Source: Conchocele bisecta (Eukaryota; Mollusca; Bivalvia; Lucinida; Thyasiridae). From it: a stretch of 64,000 nucleotides of DNA. The translations under genes and the position numbers were made by a program. The stretch spans positions 5,846,323 through 5,910,322 of the forward strand of contig CM055279.1 of the NCBI GenBank assembly GCA_029237695.1, read 5' to 3'. The notes beneath the pieces were generated by a model that saw only the letters and a list, made by a program, of their open reading frames with translations, was not told the DNA's origin and ran no database searches. Shown in pieces: positions 41,200 to 55,420 of this stretch. Within the stretch, counting starts at the first letter, position 1. The number at the start of each line of letters is the position of its first letter.

Positions 41200-44100
41200 T
41201 GTCTTCGGGAGTCTGACGACATCACAAGATATGACGTCGTGAACTTAGCTGACGTAATTTACGCTGAGATTTGTATGTTGCACTCTGACTTCGAAGTTCA
41301 ATTGCTTGTTTCAGAACAATAGCCTATGATACTCGCTCACTGCAAGGCGATTTCACTCTCCAAAAGACAAAATGTTACCGTAACACTCCCAAAACAAACA
41401 CAAGCCGATATTGCGGTAACAAATGTCTAAATTACATAATCTTCATACCCGGGCGCATTTGAATTGCTTTGTACATTGTTTAGAAAGGTGTTTCATATAT
41501 ATACAAACAATAATTGACCATCCAATACACGCTATAATCACCTGTGGATTTGTACAGCGTGTATGTTTCCGTCTTAGACGGCCGAAAACACCCTACCCCG
41601 CTCTACCATATCAATTGTGTCCATGTGGCAGACTTCCAAGCGCTACCATTGAAGGTGGTCTCCCACGAGTGAGTTAGTGAGATCGTTTAAAATTACATGT
41701 AAGCGATGTAGGCTTTTGCTCTCACGCTATAGTCCGGTGGCAAATGTACATTATATATATATAATAAGAATCCGGCACCTCATGTTAATTGTTGGCTTCC
41801 GATGTTTGTATGAACTTGAATGTATAAGGTTTCCAAAATATCCGGGTACCATTTTTTCAAATCATGTTCAATGTCATTTCAAGGTCATTGAACTGCAAGC
41901 ATGTTTGGTGTCCAAACAGTGATATGTATAGGATAATCTGAAGTTACCATCGACCCGGTAATGGTATAAATTGCTCAGAAGATCGAACTAATAGCTATTA
42001 TACATGCTGCTAGTGGAAAGGTGGATTAGTTTTGTCCACGCATGGCGGTCATATTTTCAAGATGGCCACCAGAAACATACGTTTTCAGGTAGGCTAGTCT
42101 ATTTGACACGTATAAGCGTAAATGTATGTATGTATGCCTATCATTTCACCTCATGATATCTAGTAAGAAGTATATTGATACAGTTTCGCATGCACTATCA
42201 TCTTTAAATTTCAAAATGGCCACCAAGCTGCCTTTTCATAAAAACAAAAGTATGTCAAGAACTTTGCTTTGATGCACACTTTCATTACTTTACGTAAGAG
42301 CACCAAAGAATCCAACGTTTTCAGCTATTATTAATTTTGCCTTATATAAAACAATTACATTACGGTAATTACTTCAACATGGCCTGCACAATAAAACGAT
42401 TTCACCAGGATCAACATGTGACAAAGCCACACACATTAATAGTTTAATACATGAAACATGTACACATATTTTTTAACATTCTTTGAAATAATTGCCATTG
42501 TGGTTATAAGGATTCGCTCACATGGCTTAGTATCCACATACATTAAATGGGTTTATAGAGTGCTCATGAGTATCCCATATCAGGGCTATACAAGTCTAAC
42601 CATGTCTGACGGCCCTGCCAATGTGCTGTATGAATGACGTGCTGTAGCAATGGCACGTTTGAAGGAGATGACATCTTCATACATTGAATTAATTTTCGTC
42701 GGTGGAATTCTCATCGGTTTGTACTGGTATATGTATATGCAAAAAAAAAATATTACAAGTAGCTACAAAGATATCTGTAATTCATTTCACATGTTTCATC
42801 AATTGAGTATTCATATTCGTGTTAACATGATGAATACACTGCATAAGAAAGAATTCATTTGCGAGAAAGAAATATTGGATTATCCTATGATAAGCTCATG
42901 TATATTCTGAAGTCAGTGTGCGAGGTGAAACAGCGACTGGTTATTCTGAGTAATTAAGTTTCCTCATCTGGAAAGTCACCAAACTGTGTTGTTTCTCTAC
43001 ATGCAATATTAGCACATGTTTTAAACAAGTGTATACTGGAAAGTATAAACCATGTAGACACTGGACACCTGATAAACAAGAGCACACGTGTCCTTGAGTG
43101 TACACTAAGTATGGTAGGGGGACTGTACTAAGCGAACTATTCAACGCTGCACTTAACCTATGTCGTATATTTTATATTTATGAGCTTCTATTCTATATAT
43201 AACGAAATATGTTCGAATACTCTGTATTCAGAGCGATAATCGTCTTCTTAACGACGATTGTTCTAGGATATCATGTGCTACTCATGTCAACTATAAGTCA
43301 TAGTGCTTGCATTGCATTGTCATAGTGTGTGTATATTTGTTATTACTACGGTGTTCAAGAGCCAGTATGGCTTAGCCAATTAACTACAGTTAATAGCGGG
43401 ATGGCACAACAGACTGATGGTTGCCAAGTCAGTATATATTAGGACATATATATAGTGTGATGTCATTATTTACTAACATTTGTCAAATTTGTGTGAGTGC
43501 TAAGTGGTCGTCTATATGATTATGAGGTGTCAATGTATTGTCATATCTTATATGAAAGTTGCTATTTTGATAAGTTTGTGATATTAAATACGTGAAAAAG
43601 TCTTTCCTACAAAACCTCTATTATAGTGTGAGTACAACAGTGAATCCATCCTCTCTCGGATGTAGCACGCATCCTGCTTTGCGGAAAATTAGACGCGGTC
43701 ATATGCATGTATTATGGGGGTCATGTAATCTCGGTGTGAATACGGATGGAAGTAATTGTGTACATCAACAAATGATAAAATATGCATAGTATACTGCTTC
43801 AAATGTTGATGAGGTAAGGATAACTCGCAGTACCGATATGGTCAATTCAGTGGAAAATAGAGGAGTATTGCCATCGAAGACATTTTGCTAAACGCAAGTG
43901 ATGTTACAATCAATCTATTCCACTGTACATATTTACGCCAAGCTATTCAAGTGTGAGTTAACGTATCTAGGTTACATTAACGACATAGCCACAATTTAGC
44001 AGGTCAACTAATTTAAAGCACCAACTAGAATTTATGTTAATTCTCCCTTCCATTTCGGTATCATGGTTGCCATCAATATATGGATTGTATTGTATGTAAC

Positions 44101-45700
44101 CATTGGCAGTATACACTGTCATATATTCCTCATACATCTCGTCATTATTGGAATTCCAGTCTACTTGTGTTCTATGAAACTTTCATTTAATTCACATTAT
44201 AGTTTCTTCTTTTCTTGAAAGTCTCTGTTACTAATCAGACACCGTTAGTTGTGATACCGTTTAATTGCAAATAATGCTTTAATACTATATGTGTACGTCT
44301 GGCGTTGAACTTATCATCTTATTTGATTTTAATTTGAACCGTGTATTTCGATTTTATACATATGTTTAACAATTATAGGTTATCATTTTAAATATTCGTA
44401 GTTTAAAATTAGGAATTCAGTCTGCACGTCGGTGTGCACAAGTCATAATGTTTAGGTTTTCGATGATATTGACCAGACTGAGACATTATAAACAATAGAA
44501 AATAACAGACATTGAGGAGACCGATGAACCCATGTAAACATAACTCTAAAGCAATACACAATAGCAACAGCATAGCATAGTTGAATACTGTCATAGTTGA
44601 ACATTTAAATGTATTATATTTGGCTCTTTCGGTATTCCAGATCTGTTATTTGTCGTTTTATTGTGCATTAGATAAATATAATACTGCATTATTCTTAATT
44701 GCCAATGTCTTTGATCTAGCATTCAACTTGACAAATATAAAAATAAATACAAATATATTTGATAACTGCATTTGTGAAGATATTTTGTCATAGAAATATT
44801 GCGGAATTATGATAAAAATTCGAAAAATATGCATTGTTAATGGTTTAGTTTAAACGTATCAACATTGTCGACCTTTCTGTGACCTTGAAATGTGGTGACT
44901 AATGTTCTATTCCATAAAGTAAATTTAATAATATCAATTTGTCCAATAATAGTGAATACTATTGGAAATTGTATGGATTAATATGTTTTAACGTACATTG
45001 TGTATATATCTTGCATTAAAATTATATTGATGTTCAATGACCTTGAAATGACATTGAAAGTACAATGTATTTGGAAACAATGACACCCACATTTTTCTGA
45101 AAGCTGAACCTTACAGAAAAACATGTACCATGAAGCGGCTGGTTTCTGATTGCCTCGGAATTTTAACAAAACTTTAGATTTATCCGGGGTGTACACGCCC
45201 ATCATGACATACACTAATAAGAAACTAAGTAAATCCCTTGTTGTCACGACTGGTGAACTAATGAACAGTATGCCACATATATGTGAGATATATATTTTAT
45301 ATGGTAACAAGCAGTGATATATGTATGCCATAGTACAGAAACAATACTACAAAGATTAATTCATGCCCGTTTTCACTTGTTGACCTTGAAAATATAGTTT
45401 TGTGACCTTGACCTTGATTAATATTGTTTTATTTCTTGATTACAGTTGATTTGTAATTATTGTTATGCATATTGCCGAATAGATTGATACTTCAAATGGA
45501 TTAATTCCTCGGTTTTATGGCATAAATATTGGACTTTTGACCTTGATTTTGAATGACCTTGAAATGACATTGAAAGTGTCTGAAAAAAATGGCACCCGGA
45601 TTTTTCGGAAAGTTGGATCCCAGGTGAATACAAAACCACTATGAAAAAAATATTAACATGAGGTGTCGGATTCTGACCAATTGCCTCCGAACTACTAGTA
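41200..45700. other. Probable intron or intergenic DNA, AT-rich, no gene recognised
   Basis: Open frames such as 42650-42910 (86 codons) and 44581-44793 have AT-driven composition and no recognisable domain. They are kept in the second copy only because that copy is recent. TGACCTTGAAATGACATTGA occurs at about 45040 and 45550, a short dispersed motif. Near 45820-45870 lies a (GTCC)n run. Confidence 0.55.
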
Positions 45701-45957
45701 GAGTGACTGTGAACTGTATGCACATAGTGAGCAACGCATGGAAGTAAGTGTGCCTGTCATCAGACATGGACACTGCCTTTCAGCAGTGGCTACAAGTTTG
45801 TGGAGAGTTTTTTAGAAAAAAAACGGGCGTCCGTCCGTCCGTGTCCGTCCGTGTCCGTCCGTCCGTCCGGGCACACATTAGGGTACTTATGAGGTAGGGG
45901 GCGTGGTCTAAGACAATGGGTTAGGGTTAGAACACAATGGAACTTAATCCGTACCCC

Positions 45958-46951
45958 GTACATTTATATTGGACATTGACTCCGTTTCAACCTCTTCCAC
46001 GTGTGGCTTGGCAGAAACACAACACTGTGGCGTTTCTAGTAAGTATGACTTATGTACCATGGCCGCTGTCAACCTATCAGAGCCGGAGGTTGATAATAAA
46101 GTTGATGGAATTCGGACTTCTAGCTCTGTATATCAGAATAAATCTTACGATCCGCGATCTATCACTTTCGTGAAATCAAATGATACTGCCACTGACCCAG
46201 ATATAGACTCTAGCTCAAAGACATCCGACAACCCCAGAAAAAGAGTTCTGGATTTAAAATCAAGCATAAGTTCTTCAGAATCAAGTAGCATGAACGCAGA
46301 CATGACAACATCAATACAGCATAAGTGTAGCGTATTTGATTGGACAACGGTCAACAGAAATAATCAGGAACAAACTGGCAGCATATCCGACGAAAATACG
46401 AAAGTTGACGTTCAAAAGCCAGGTGATGAAGAAATATTGCAGATCCAATGTGATGATACTTTACTACATTGCTCAAATAACCAATACGGTGCCTCAATAA
46501 ATGACACTCTTGCAATAGATGATACAAAAACAGTTACTCTTAATCAATTCATTGACAGAAATGCCGATTCAATAACGAACGATTCCCAATTTGACAACAT
46601 TGACATCGGCTATCTTGCGGATGAAGAAATATGTGAATCGCCCGGAAAACCGGTAAAACAGCACGGACGACGGCAATCAACATACAGTGTTGTCTCTGTC
46701 GGTTCTACATACGCGAGCAATTACTACCAATTACCGAAGAAACCGCCGAAAACCTGCTCTTCGTTCAGTCTCTTCCGCGTACGTCAGTGTCTCGTGCTAC
46801 AGAAAGTGGTTCCGGTCGTGTACTGGGTGACCTTTGTGATGATTGTTAATATTATATTTGAGCTGTACGCTCTGTTCGGTGTCTACGGAATCCTGGGAAC
46901 GGGGAGGCCTCCGAAACCCTGGCCTTGGTTTCTGTTCCAGGTTCTACACAG
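45958..46951 (+). pseudogene. 5'-truncated duplicate of the PRRT-like exon
   Basis: It begins in mid-codon of the original, at about residue 259 of the exon at 35804-37577, and continues without any stop to the same GTGAGT donor at 46952. At least two residue changes occur (GVF to GVS; SAGS to SVGS). The five N-terminal membrane segments and the acceptor are missing; immediately upstream is repeat sequence, not a splice site. It is unlikely to be spliced in, unless a cryptic acceptor is used. Confidence 0.88.
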
Positions 46952-48092
46952 GTGAGTTCACTGTCCTCCACACCGGCGTTAACTGTTTCACATCGAAAAA
47001 TGAACCGGTTTCCTGACGAGATGACGCCCAGTTGTACTGAGAGTTGTCGAATAAACGCATGTTCGTCTTAGTAACCGGTGCAAATTTCTTGCGCCGGTTA
47101 CTATACGAACATATGTTTATGCAGTTAGCTTCTGTATGTAGTAGAATGGGAATTCGTCAGGAATCAGGCGCCCATTTACACGTGAAACATTTTACTCCGG
47201 CGTGGAGTGCATAACCAGTGTGTGGTGTCATCCCGTGTAGCTGTGACTGGATAAATGGTGATTATGGCATTTGTGACCAGTGTATCACCTGATTCAGTAG
47301 CACCCCTCTCGCATAATAAGTAATATTATATGACTGAGAAGTCAGGCCAATAGAGCGTCACATGATTGCGGACATAAGTATATGATATTCACCTGAATAT
47401 CAGTCTCGGACTCTTCTCGCTTGCGAGCCGAGTCCGAGAGTGATATTCTAAAAGTGATATTGACCTGGATGCGCGAGTCACTGATCGTGCAATAGGAAAC
47501 ATGACACGATTCAACGACGAGCCAATTGAACAAAAGTACGCAAATAGTATCATCCAATCAGCAACAAGCTTACAAATGTACTTCGCACTTGACAGCAACA
47601 CAGCAACAATGGATGCAAACTGAAGCAAACTTGTACATAAATGTCAGTCGGGTTTCAGCAAAACCGTAAGTCATATAATTCATAATTCTAGTCGGTGTAC
47701 ACGAGATTCGGCCTCGGTGAGTATGACTTTCCTCAGGTCCTTAACTCTCGTGTATACGTCCTCGAAATACAATAATTGTATAATATTCATTGTTAGAAGC
47801 ATGGCATGCGTTTCATGGGTGAAATGGTGAACAGTGCAGATCCTGATCAGATTGTTGTGGATATCTTGATGATCGTTAATAACTCTGATCGTTACTACAC
47901 TGATCGTTAATAACTCTATTTTTCGAGATAAGCTCCAATGCCCAGTGATTGTCAGAAATGATGTCAAATGTTTACGAAATTCTGAATTTCTCATGCCCAT
48001 CTAATCAGAAATTCGAAAGCTGGTACTATTCTACGGAAAGAAAAACTCCCAGACCGTGTGCAACGTGATACGAATGTTGGCATACAGTAACA

Positions 48093-48787
48093 AGCCTAGT
48101 CCCACTGCTCCGCTTCTCTCTCCGACCTCGATCCGACCGAAATGTGGCGAAACGGTCAAAATTTGAATTTCCATCCAACCAAAAGGTATGCCCCCAGCAT
48201 CCACCTAGTTCCCTTCCGTGCGCTTCGTCCAGTTATAGTTTTGATCGGACAGGGTGTTGATAGATGAGGATAGACCGGATGGGATACTGATACAGTGCGG
48301 ACAGGTGTCGTTTAGTACTAGCGGAATTTGGACAGAACGCTCACCAACTGCCATCCGAGAACGATTACAGCGGATGGGATACTGGTGCGATGCTAGGGCG
48401 ATACGTTTTGTACTGGTAAGATGCTGGCTGGGATCGAAACAAACCAAATGACAGTCCGACCAAACCGTATGAAACGTGTGTGTTCCGACTGTTCCAAACC
48501 TCCTCCGCATGGCATACGATCTGATCGTATCCTATAAGTATCCCATCCGACCTGCTTCCGAACGATCGAACGGAGACGTTCAGGCGATGATTTTAAACAT
48601 TTCTTAATTTTCAAATCTCCCTACGGATGACGTTTCGTTTCACGCGAAACGGAGCCGAATTAAAAGTATCCTACTAGTCCATTCCAAACTTGGTCCGCAT
48701 CACTTCGTTTCCTGCCAGTATCTGCTAGTACCTTCCGGATGTCAACCGGATAGGAAACGGAAGGAGAAACGCAGCAAGGGACTAGGC
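48093..48787. mobile_element. TIR element with AGCCTAGTCCC ends, duplicate
   Basis: This corresponds to 38718-39413 and is nearly identical. It was copied as part of the large duplication, not by transposition, since its flanks are also the same. Confidence 0.65.
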
Positions 48788-49225
48788 TATAACCGGAATA
48801 TCGGACAGAATATCGTGACCTGTCCCGACAAAAAGGGGCTTACATGTATTGTGTTTTTGACAAGTGAATACTTATCCCGATCAGCTGAATGTAACACTTT
48901 CATACACCTTTTATTGCCATGAAGCTTTCGCAGATATCAGGATTGCTTTACCAACGCCATTGCGAATGGTGTAGACCCTGACTAATTATCCCCGATTTTG
49001 CTGCATGTTTCTGACTTTCCAGGCGATGGATTGCCGTATGGTGTCGTTATTAGTTATAGTATACGGCGTAAACAAAATTGTTTGTTTCCACTAACCCGAC
49101 CGACCCTATTTTGTCCCGCCGACCCTACACTTTTTTTCGTCATATCGGTAATTCTTTTGATAAAAACAGTATATTTTCACTAACCCATAGTGGGTTAACA
49201 CTTCCTACGCTGTTGACGGAAATTG

Positions 49226-49380
49226 CCGTCTGCTGTTTTTCATTTTTGCTTTAATTCTTAACAAAAAACTAGTTTTGACAGCACATGAGAGTCGTCTCCA
49301 CTGGAGACGATTCTCATGTGCTGTCAAAACCAAGTTTTTGTCGAGAAATATTGAAAATAAAACATTTCCAGCAGACGACA
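49226..49380. mobile_element. MITE with CAGCAGACGAC ends, duplicate
   Basis: This is the counterpart of 39852-40006 within copy 2. Confidence 0.7.
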
Positions 49381-50019
49381 ACATTTAATTCAGCGTATTA
49401 AGGGTTAACATATCTAGTACAAAAAGTGTGTCGTGAATGGAAAAAAGAATTCGAGAAAAAAAAAAGTTTCGCCTACCTACCTACCCTATTTTTTTTCAGG
49501 TGTTAGCGGAAACAAACAATTTTTTTTTTTAATTTTTTTTTTTGGGCCTAAGTTAGATCACTGTTCATACGCGGATATACATGTAATCCGCGAGCTTTAG
49601 CAAGTGCATTATCACTAGTACATGCGGACAAACTTAAAACGTATTTATCACATCCTCATGTACATACCTTGCACACGAGCTGTGTCAAAGATGTGATAAG
49701 TACTCAAAATAGGAAGCATTGGCTGAGCTATTTTTAAACTTGATAAGGCCTGTTTTGTCATGACAGGTTATTATTTCTGCGGTGATGTCATTGAACCCTA
49801 CATACAACTAGGACAGAGCCGTCGTTGATCAATGGCCGATTCTTGTCGTCACATGAGAAAAGGGACCTTACGGCATCCAATATAGATACTGACTCTAATG
49901 CGATTCTCATAGTCTGTTTGAATCAATCCAGTCGTTTTACTGACGGCGGTACGACTGCTTCAGTGATTGACTGGAGACCAGTGTATGCCCTGACCAGACT
50001 GTCTGATTATGGCCTCCAC

Positions 50020-50712
50020 TGTTGCACAACTCATATCACATCCGCACTATCTGATTAGGGCATACGCTGTTGGACAAATCATGTCATATCCGCACTATCT
50101 GATTAGGGCATACGCTGTTGCACAAATCATGCCATATCCGCACTATCTGATTAGGGCATACGCTGTTGCACAAATCATGTCATATCCACACTATCTGATT
50201 AGGGCATACGCTGTTGCACAAATCATGTCATATCCGCACTATCTGATTAGGGCATACGCTGTTGCACAAATCATGTCATATCCGCACTATCTGATTAGGT
50301 CATACGCTGTTGCAACATCATGTCATATTCCGCACTGTCTGATAGCATACTGCACATTCTATTGTCATATCCGCACTTGTCTTATAGCATACGCTGTTGC
50401 AAACATCTCATATCCGCACTGTCTGATTAGTACGCTGTTGCTACGCTGTTTGCACAAACAGTCATATCCGGGCCACTGTCTGTGATTAGGGCCTACGCTT
50501 GTTGCAACATTCATGTCATATCCGCATGTCTGTTTAGAAGCCTACGCTGATGCACAAACCATATCATATCCGCACTTGGGTCTTGAAATATAGGGCCTAA
50601 CGCTGTTGCACAAATCATTCTCTTTCCGCACTGTCTGAATTTAGCCTACGCTGTGCACAAACCATATCTTTCCGCACTGTCGGTTAGTTGCCTACGCTGT
50701 TGCAAAACCTGA
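50020..50712. repeat. 48-bp minisatellite, copy 2, partly disordered
   Basis: The first six units match copy 1. From about 50310 the units carry many one- to four-base indels (CATATTCCGCAC, TGATAGCATACTGCAC, TCTGTGATTAGGGCC) until 50710, where clean flanking sequence resumes. The array is about 146 bp longer than in copy 1. Confidence 0.9.
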
Positions 50713-53700
50713 GACGCGTCGCGAGAAACGCTGTCTTCGGGAGTCTGACGACATCACAAGATATGACGTCGTGAACTTAGCTGACGTAATTTACGCTGAG
50801 ATTTGTATGTTGCACTCTGACTTCGAAGTTCAATTGCTTGTTTCAGAACAATAGCCTATGATACTCGCTCACTGCAAGGCGATTTCACTCTCCAAAAGAC
50901 AAAATGTTACCGTAACACTCCCAAAACAAACACAAGCCGATATTGCGGTAACAAATGTCTAAATTACATAATCTTCATACCCTGGCGCATTTGAATTGCT
51001 TTGTACATTGTTTAGAAAGGTGTTTAATATATATACAAACAATAATTGACCATCCAATACACGCTATAATCACCTGTGGATTTGTACAGCGTGTATGTTT
51101 CCGTCTTAGACGGCCGAAAACACCCTACCCCGCTCTACCATATCAATTGTGTCCATGTGGCAGACTTCCAAGCGCTACCATTGAAGGTGGTCTCCCACGA
51201 GTGAGTTAGTGAGATCGTTTAAAATTACATGTAAGCGATGTAGGCTTTTGCTCTCACGCTATAGTCCGGTGGCAAATGTACATATATATATATATAATAA
51301 GAATCCGGCACCTCATGTTAATTGTTGGCATCCGATGTTTGTATGAACTTGAATGTATAAGGTTTCCAAAATATCCGGGTACCATTTTTTCAAATCATGT
51401 TCAATGTCATTTCAAGGTCATTGAACTGCAAGCATGTTTGGTGTCCAAACAGTGATATGTATAGGATAATCTGAAGTTACCATCGACCCGGTAATGGTAT
51501 AAATTGCTCAGAAGATCGAACTAATAGCTATTATACATGCTGCTAGTGGAAAGGTATTAGTTTTGTCCACGCATGGCGGTCATATTTTCAAGATGGCCAC
51601 CAGAAACATACGTTTTCAGGTAGGCTAGTCTATTTGACACGTATAAGCGTAAATGTATGTATGTATGCCTATCATTTCACCTCATGATATCTAGTAAGAA
51701 GTATATTGATACAGTTTCGCATGCACTATCATCTTTAAATTTCAAAATGGCCACCAAGCTGCCTTTTCATAAAAACAAAAGTATGTCAAGAACTTTGTTT
51801 TGATGCACACTTTCATTACTTTACGTAAGAGCACCAAAGAATCCAACGTTTTCAGCTATTATTAATATTGCCTTATATAAAACAATTACATTACGGTAAT
51901 TACTTCAACATGGCCTGCACAATAAAACGATTTCACAGGATCAACATGTGACAAAGCCACACACATTAATATTTGTTTAATACATGAAACATGTACACAT
52001 ATTTTTTAACATTCTTTGAAATAATTGCCATTGTGGTTATAAGGATTCGCTCACATGGCTTAGTATCCACATACATTAAATGGGTTTATAGAGTGCTCAT
52101 GAGTATTCCATATCAGGGCTATACAAGTCTAACCATGTCTGACGGCCCTGCCAATGTGCTGTATGAATGACGTGCTGTAGCAATGGCACGTTTGAAGGAG
52201 ATGACATCTTCATACATTGAATTAATTTTCGTCGGTGGAATTCTCATCGGTTTGTACTGGTATATGTATATGCAAAAAAAACATATTACAAGTAGCTACA
52301 AAGATATCTGTAATTCATTTCACATGTTTCATCAATTGAGTATTCATATTCGTGTTAACATGATGAATACACTGCATAAGAAAGAATTCATTTGCGAGAA
52401 AGAAATATTGGATTATCCTATGATAAGCTCATGTATATTCTGAAGTCAGTGTGCGAGGTGAAACAGCGACTGGTTATTCTGAGTAATTAAGTTTCCTCAT
52501 CTGGAAAGTCACCAAACTGTGTTGTTTCTCTATGCAATATTAGCACATGTTTTAAACAAGTGTATACTGGAAAGTATAAACCATGTAGACACTGGACACC
52601 TGATAAACAAGAGCACACGTGTCCTTGAGTGTACACTAAGTATGGTAGGGGGACTGTACTAAGCGAACTATTCAACGCTGCACTTAACCTATGTCGTATA
52701 TTTTATATTTATGAGCTTCTATTCTATATATAACGAAATATGTTCGAATACTCTGTATTCAGAGCGATAATCGTCTTCTTAACGACGATTGTTCTAGGAT
52801 ATCATGTGCTACTCATATCAACTATAAGTTATAGTGCTTGCATTGTCATAGTGTGTGTATATTTGTTATTACTACGGTGTTCAAGAGCCAGTATGGCTTA
52901 GCCAATTAACTACAGTTAATAGCGGGATGGCACAACAGACTGATGGTTGCCAAGTCAGTATATATTAGGACATATATATAGTGTGATGTCATTATTTACT
53001 AACATTTGTCAAATTTGTGTGAGTGCTAAGTGGTCGTCTATATGATTATGAGGTGTCAATGTATTGTCATATCTTATATGAAAGTTGCTATTTTGATAAG
53101 TTTGTGATATTAAATACGTGAAAAAGTCTTTCCTACAAAACCTCTATTATAGTGTGAGTACAACAGTGAATCCATCCTCTCTCGGATGTAGCACGCATCC
53201 TGCTTTGCGGAAAATTAGACGCGGTCATATGCATGTATTATGGGGGTCATGTAATCTCGGTGTGAATACGGATGGAAGTAATTGTGTATATCAACAAATG
53301 ATAAATAGCATAGTATACTGCTTCAAATGTTGATGAGGTAAGGATAACTCGCAGTACCGATATGGTCAATTCAGTGGAAAATAGAGGAGTATTGCCATCG
53401 AAGACATTTTGCTAAACGCAAGTGATGTTACAATCAATCTATTCCACTGTACATATTTACGCCAAGCTATTCAAGTGTGAGTTAACGTATCTAGGTTACA
53501 TTAACGACATAGCCACAATTTAGCAGGTCAACTAATTTAAAGCACCAACTAGAATTTATGTTAATTCTCCCTTCCATTTCTGGTATCATGGTTGCCATCA
53601 ATATATGGATTGTATTGTATGTAACCATTGGCAGTATACACTGGTCATATATTCCTCATACATCTCGTCATTATATGGAATTCCAGTCTACTTGTGTTCT

Positions 53701-55420
53701 ATGAAACTTTCATTTAATTCACATTATAGTTTCTTCTTTTCTTGAAAGTCTCTGTTACTAATCAGACACCGTTAGTTGTGATACCGTTTAATTGCAAATA
53801 ATGCTTTAATACTATATGTGTACGTCTGGCGTTGAACTTATCATCATTTATTTGATTTTAATTTGAACCGTGTATTTCGATTTTATACATATGTTTAACA
53901 ATTATAGGTTACTATTTTAAATATTCGTAGTTTAAAATTAGGAATTCAGTCTGCACGTCGGTGTGCACAAGTCATAATGTTTAGGTTTTCGATGATATTG
54001 ACCAGACTGAGACATTTATAAACAATAGAAAATAACAGACATTGAGGAGACCGATGAACCCATGTAAACATAACTCTAAAGCAATACACAATAGCAACAG
54101 CATAGCATAGTTGAATACTGTCATAGTTGAACATTTAAATGTATTATATTTGGCTCTTTCGGTATTCCAGATCTGTTATTTGTCGTTTTATTGTGCATTA
54201 GATAAATATAATACTGCATTATTCTTAATTGCCAATGTCTTTGATCTAGCATTCAACTTGACAAATATAAAAATAAATACAAATATATTTGATAACTGCA
54301 TTTGTGAAGATATTTTGTCATAGAAATATTGCGGAATTATGATAAAAATTCGAAAAATATGCATTGTTAATGGTTTAGTTTAAACGTATCAACATTGTCG
54401 ACCTTTCTGTGACCAATAATAGTGAATACTATTGGAAATTGTATGGATTAATATGTTTTAACGTACATTGTGTATATATCTTGCATTAAAATTATATTGA
54501 TGTTCAATGACCTTGAAATGACATTGAAAGTACAATGTATTTGGAAACAATGACACCCACATTTTTCTGAAAGCTGAACCTTACAGAAAACATGTACCAT
54601 GAAGCGCTGGTTTCTGATTGCCTCGGAATTTTAACAAAACTTTAGATTTATACCGGGGTGTACACGCCCATCATGACATACACTAATAAGAAACTAAGTA
54701 AATCCCTTGTTGTCACGACTGGTGAACTAATGAACAGTATGCCACATATATGTGAGATATATATTTTATATGGTAACAAGCAGTGATATATGTATGCCAT
54801 AGTACAGAAACAATACTACAAAGATTAATTCATGCCCGTTTTCACTTGTTGACCTTGAAAATATAGTTTTGTGACCTTGACCTTGATTAATATTGTTTTA
54901 TTTCTTGATTACAGTTGATTTTGTAATTATTGTTATGCATATTGCCGAATAGATTGATACTTCAAATGGATTAATTCCTCGGTTTTATGGCATAAATATT
55001 GGACTTTTGACCTTGATTTTGAATGACCTTGAAATGACATTGAAAGTGTCTGAAAAAAATGGCACCCGGATTTTTCGGAAAGTTGGATCCCAGGTGAATA
55101 CAAAACCACTATGAAAAAAATATTAACATGAGGTGCCGGATTCTGACCAATTGCCTCCGAACTACTAGTAGAGTGACTGTGAACTGTATGCACATAGTGA
55201 GCAACGCATGGAAGTAAGTGTGCCTGTCATCAGACATGGACACTGCCTTTCAGCAGTGCTACAAGTTTGTGGAGAGTTTTTTAGAAAAAAAACGGGCGTC
55301 CGTCCGTCCGTGTCCGTCCGTGTCCGTCCGTCCGTCCGGGCACACATTAGGGTACTTATGAGGTAGGGGGCGTGGTCTAAGACAATGGGTTAGGGTTAGA
55401 ACACAATGGAACTTAATCCG

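Larger units (their letters stand above)
36584..45957 (+). repeat. Tandem duplication, copy 1 (about 9.37 kb)
   Basis: From GTACATTTATATTGGAC at 36584 the sequence repeats from 45958 with very few differences. The unit contains the 3' 1 kb of the PRRT-like exon, its donor, intron-like sequence with several MITEs, a 48-bp minisatellite and about 4.5 kb of AT-rich unique-looking DNA. It ends at ATCCGTACCCC before the second copy. Confidence 0.95.

Noticed and set aside
42650..42910. 86-codon frame conserved between the duplicates (also 52183-52443)
   Set aside because: Conservation only reflects the recent duplication. The composition is AT-driven and no domain or splice context is seen.
45915..45935. 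Telomere-like GGGTTAGGGTTAG
   Set aside because: Only two units, duplicated as part of the large repeat; no array.
45958..46951. A second, independent PRRT-like gene
   Set aside because: It begins in mid-exon without an acceptor, start codon or N-terminal membrane segments; it is a truncated duplicate.
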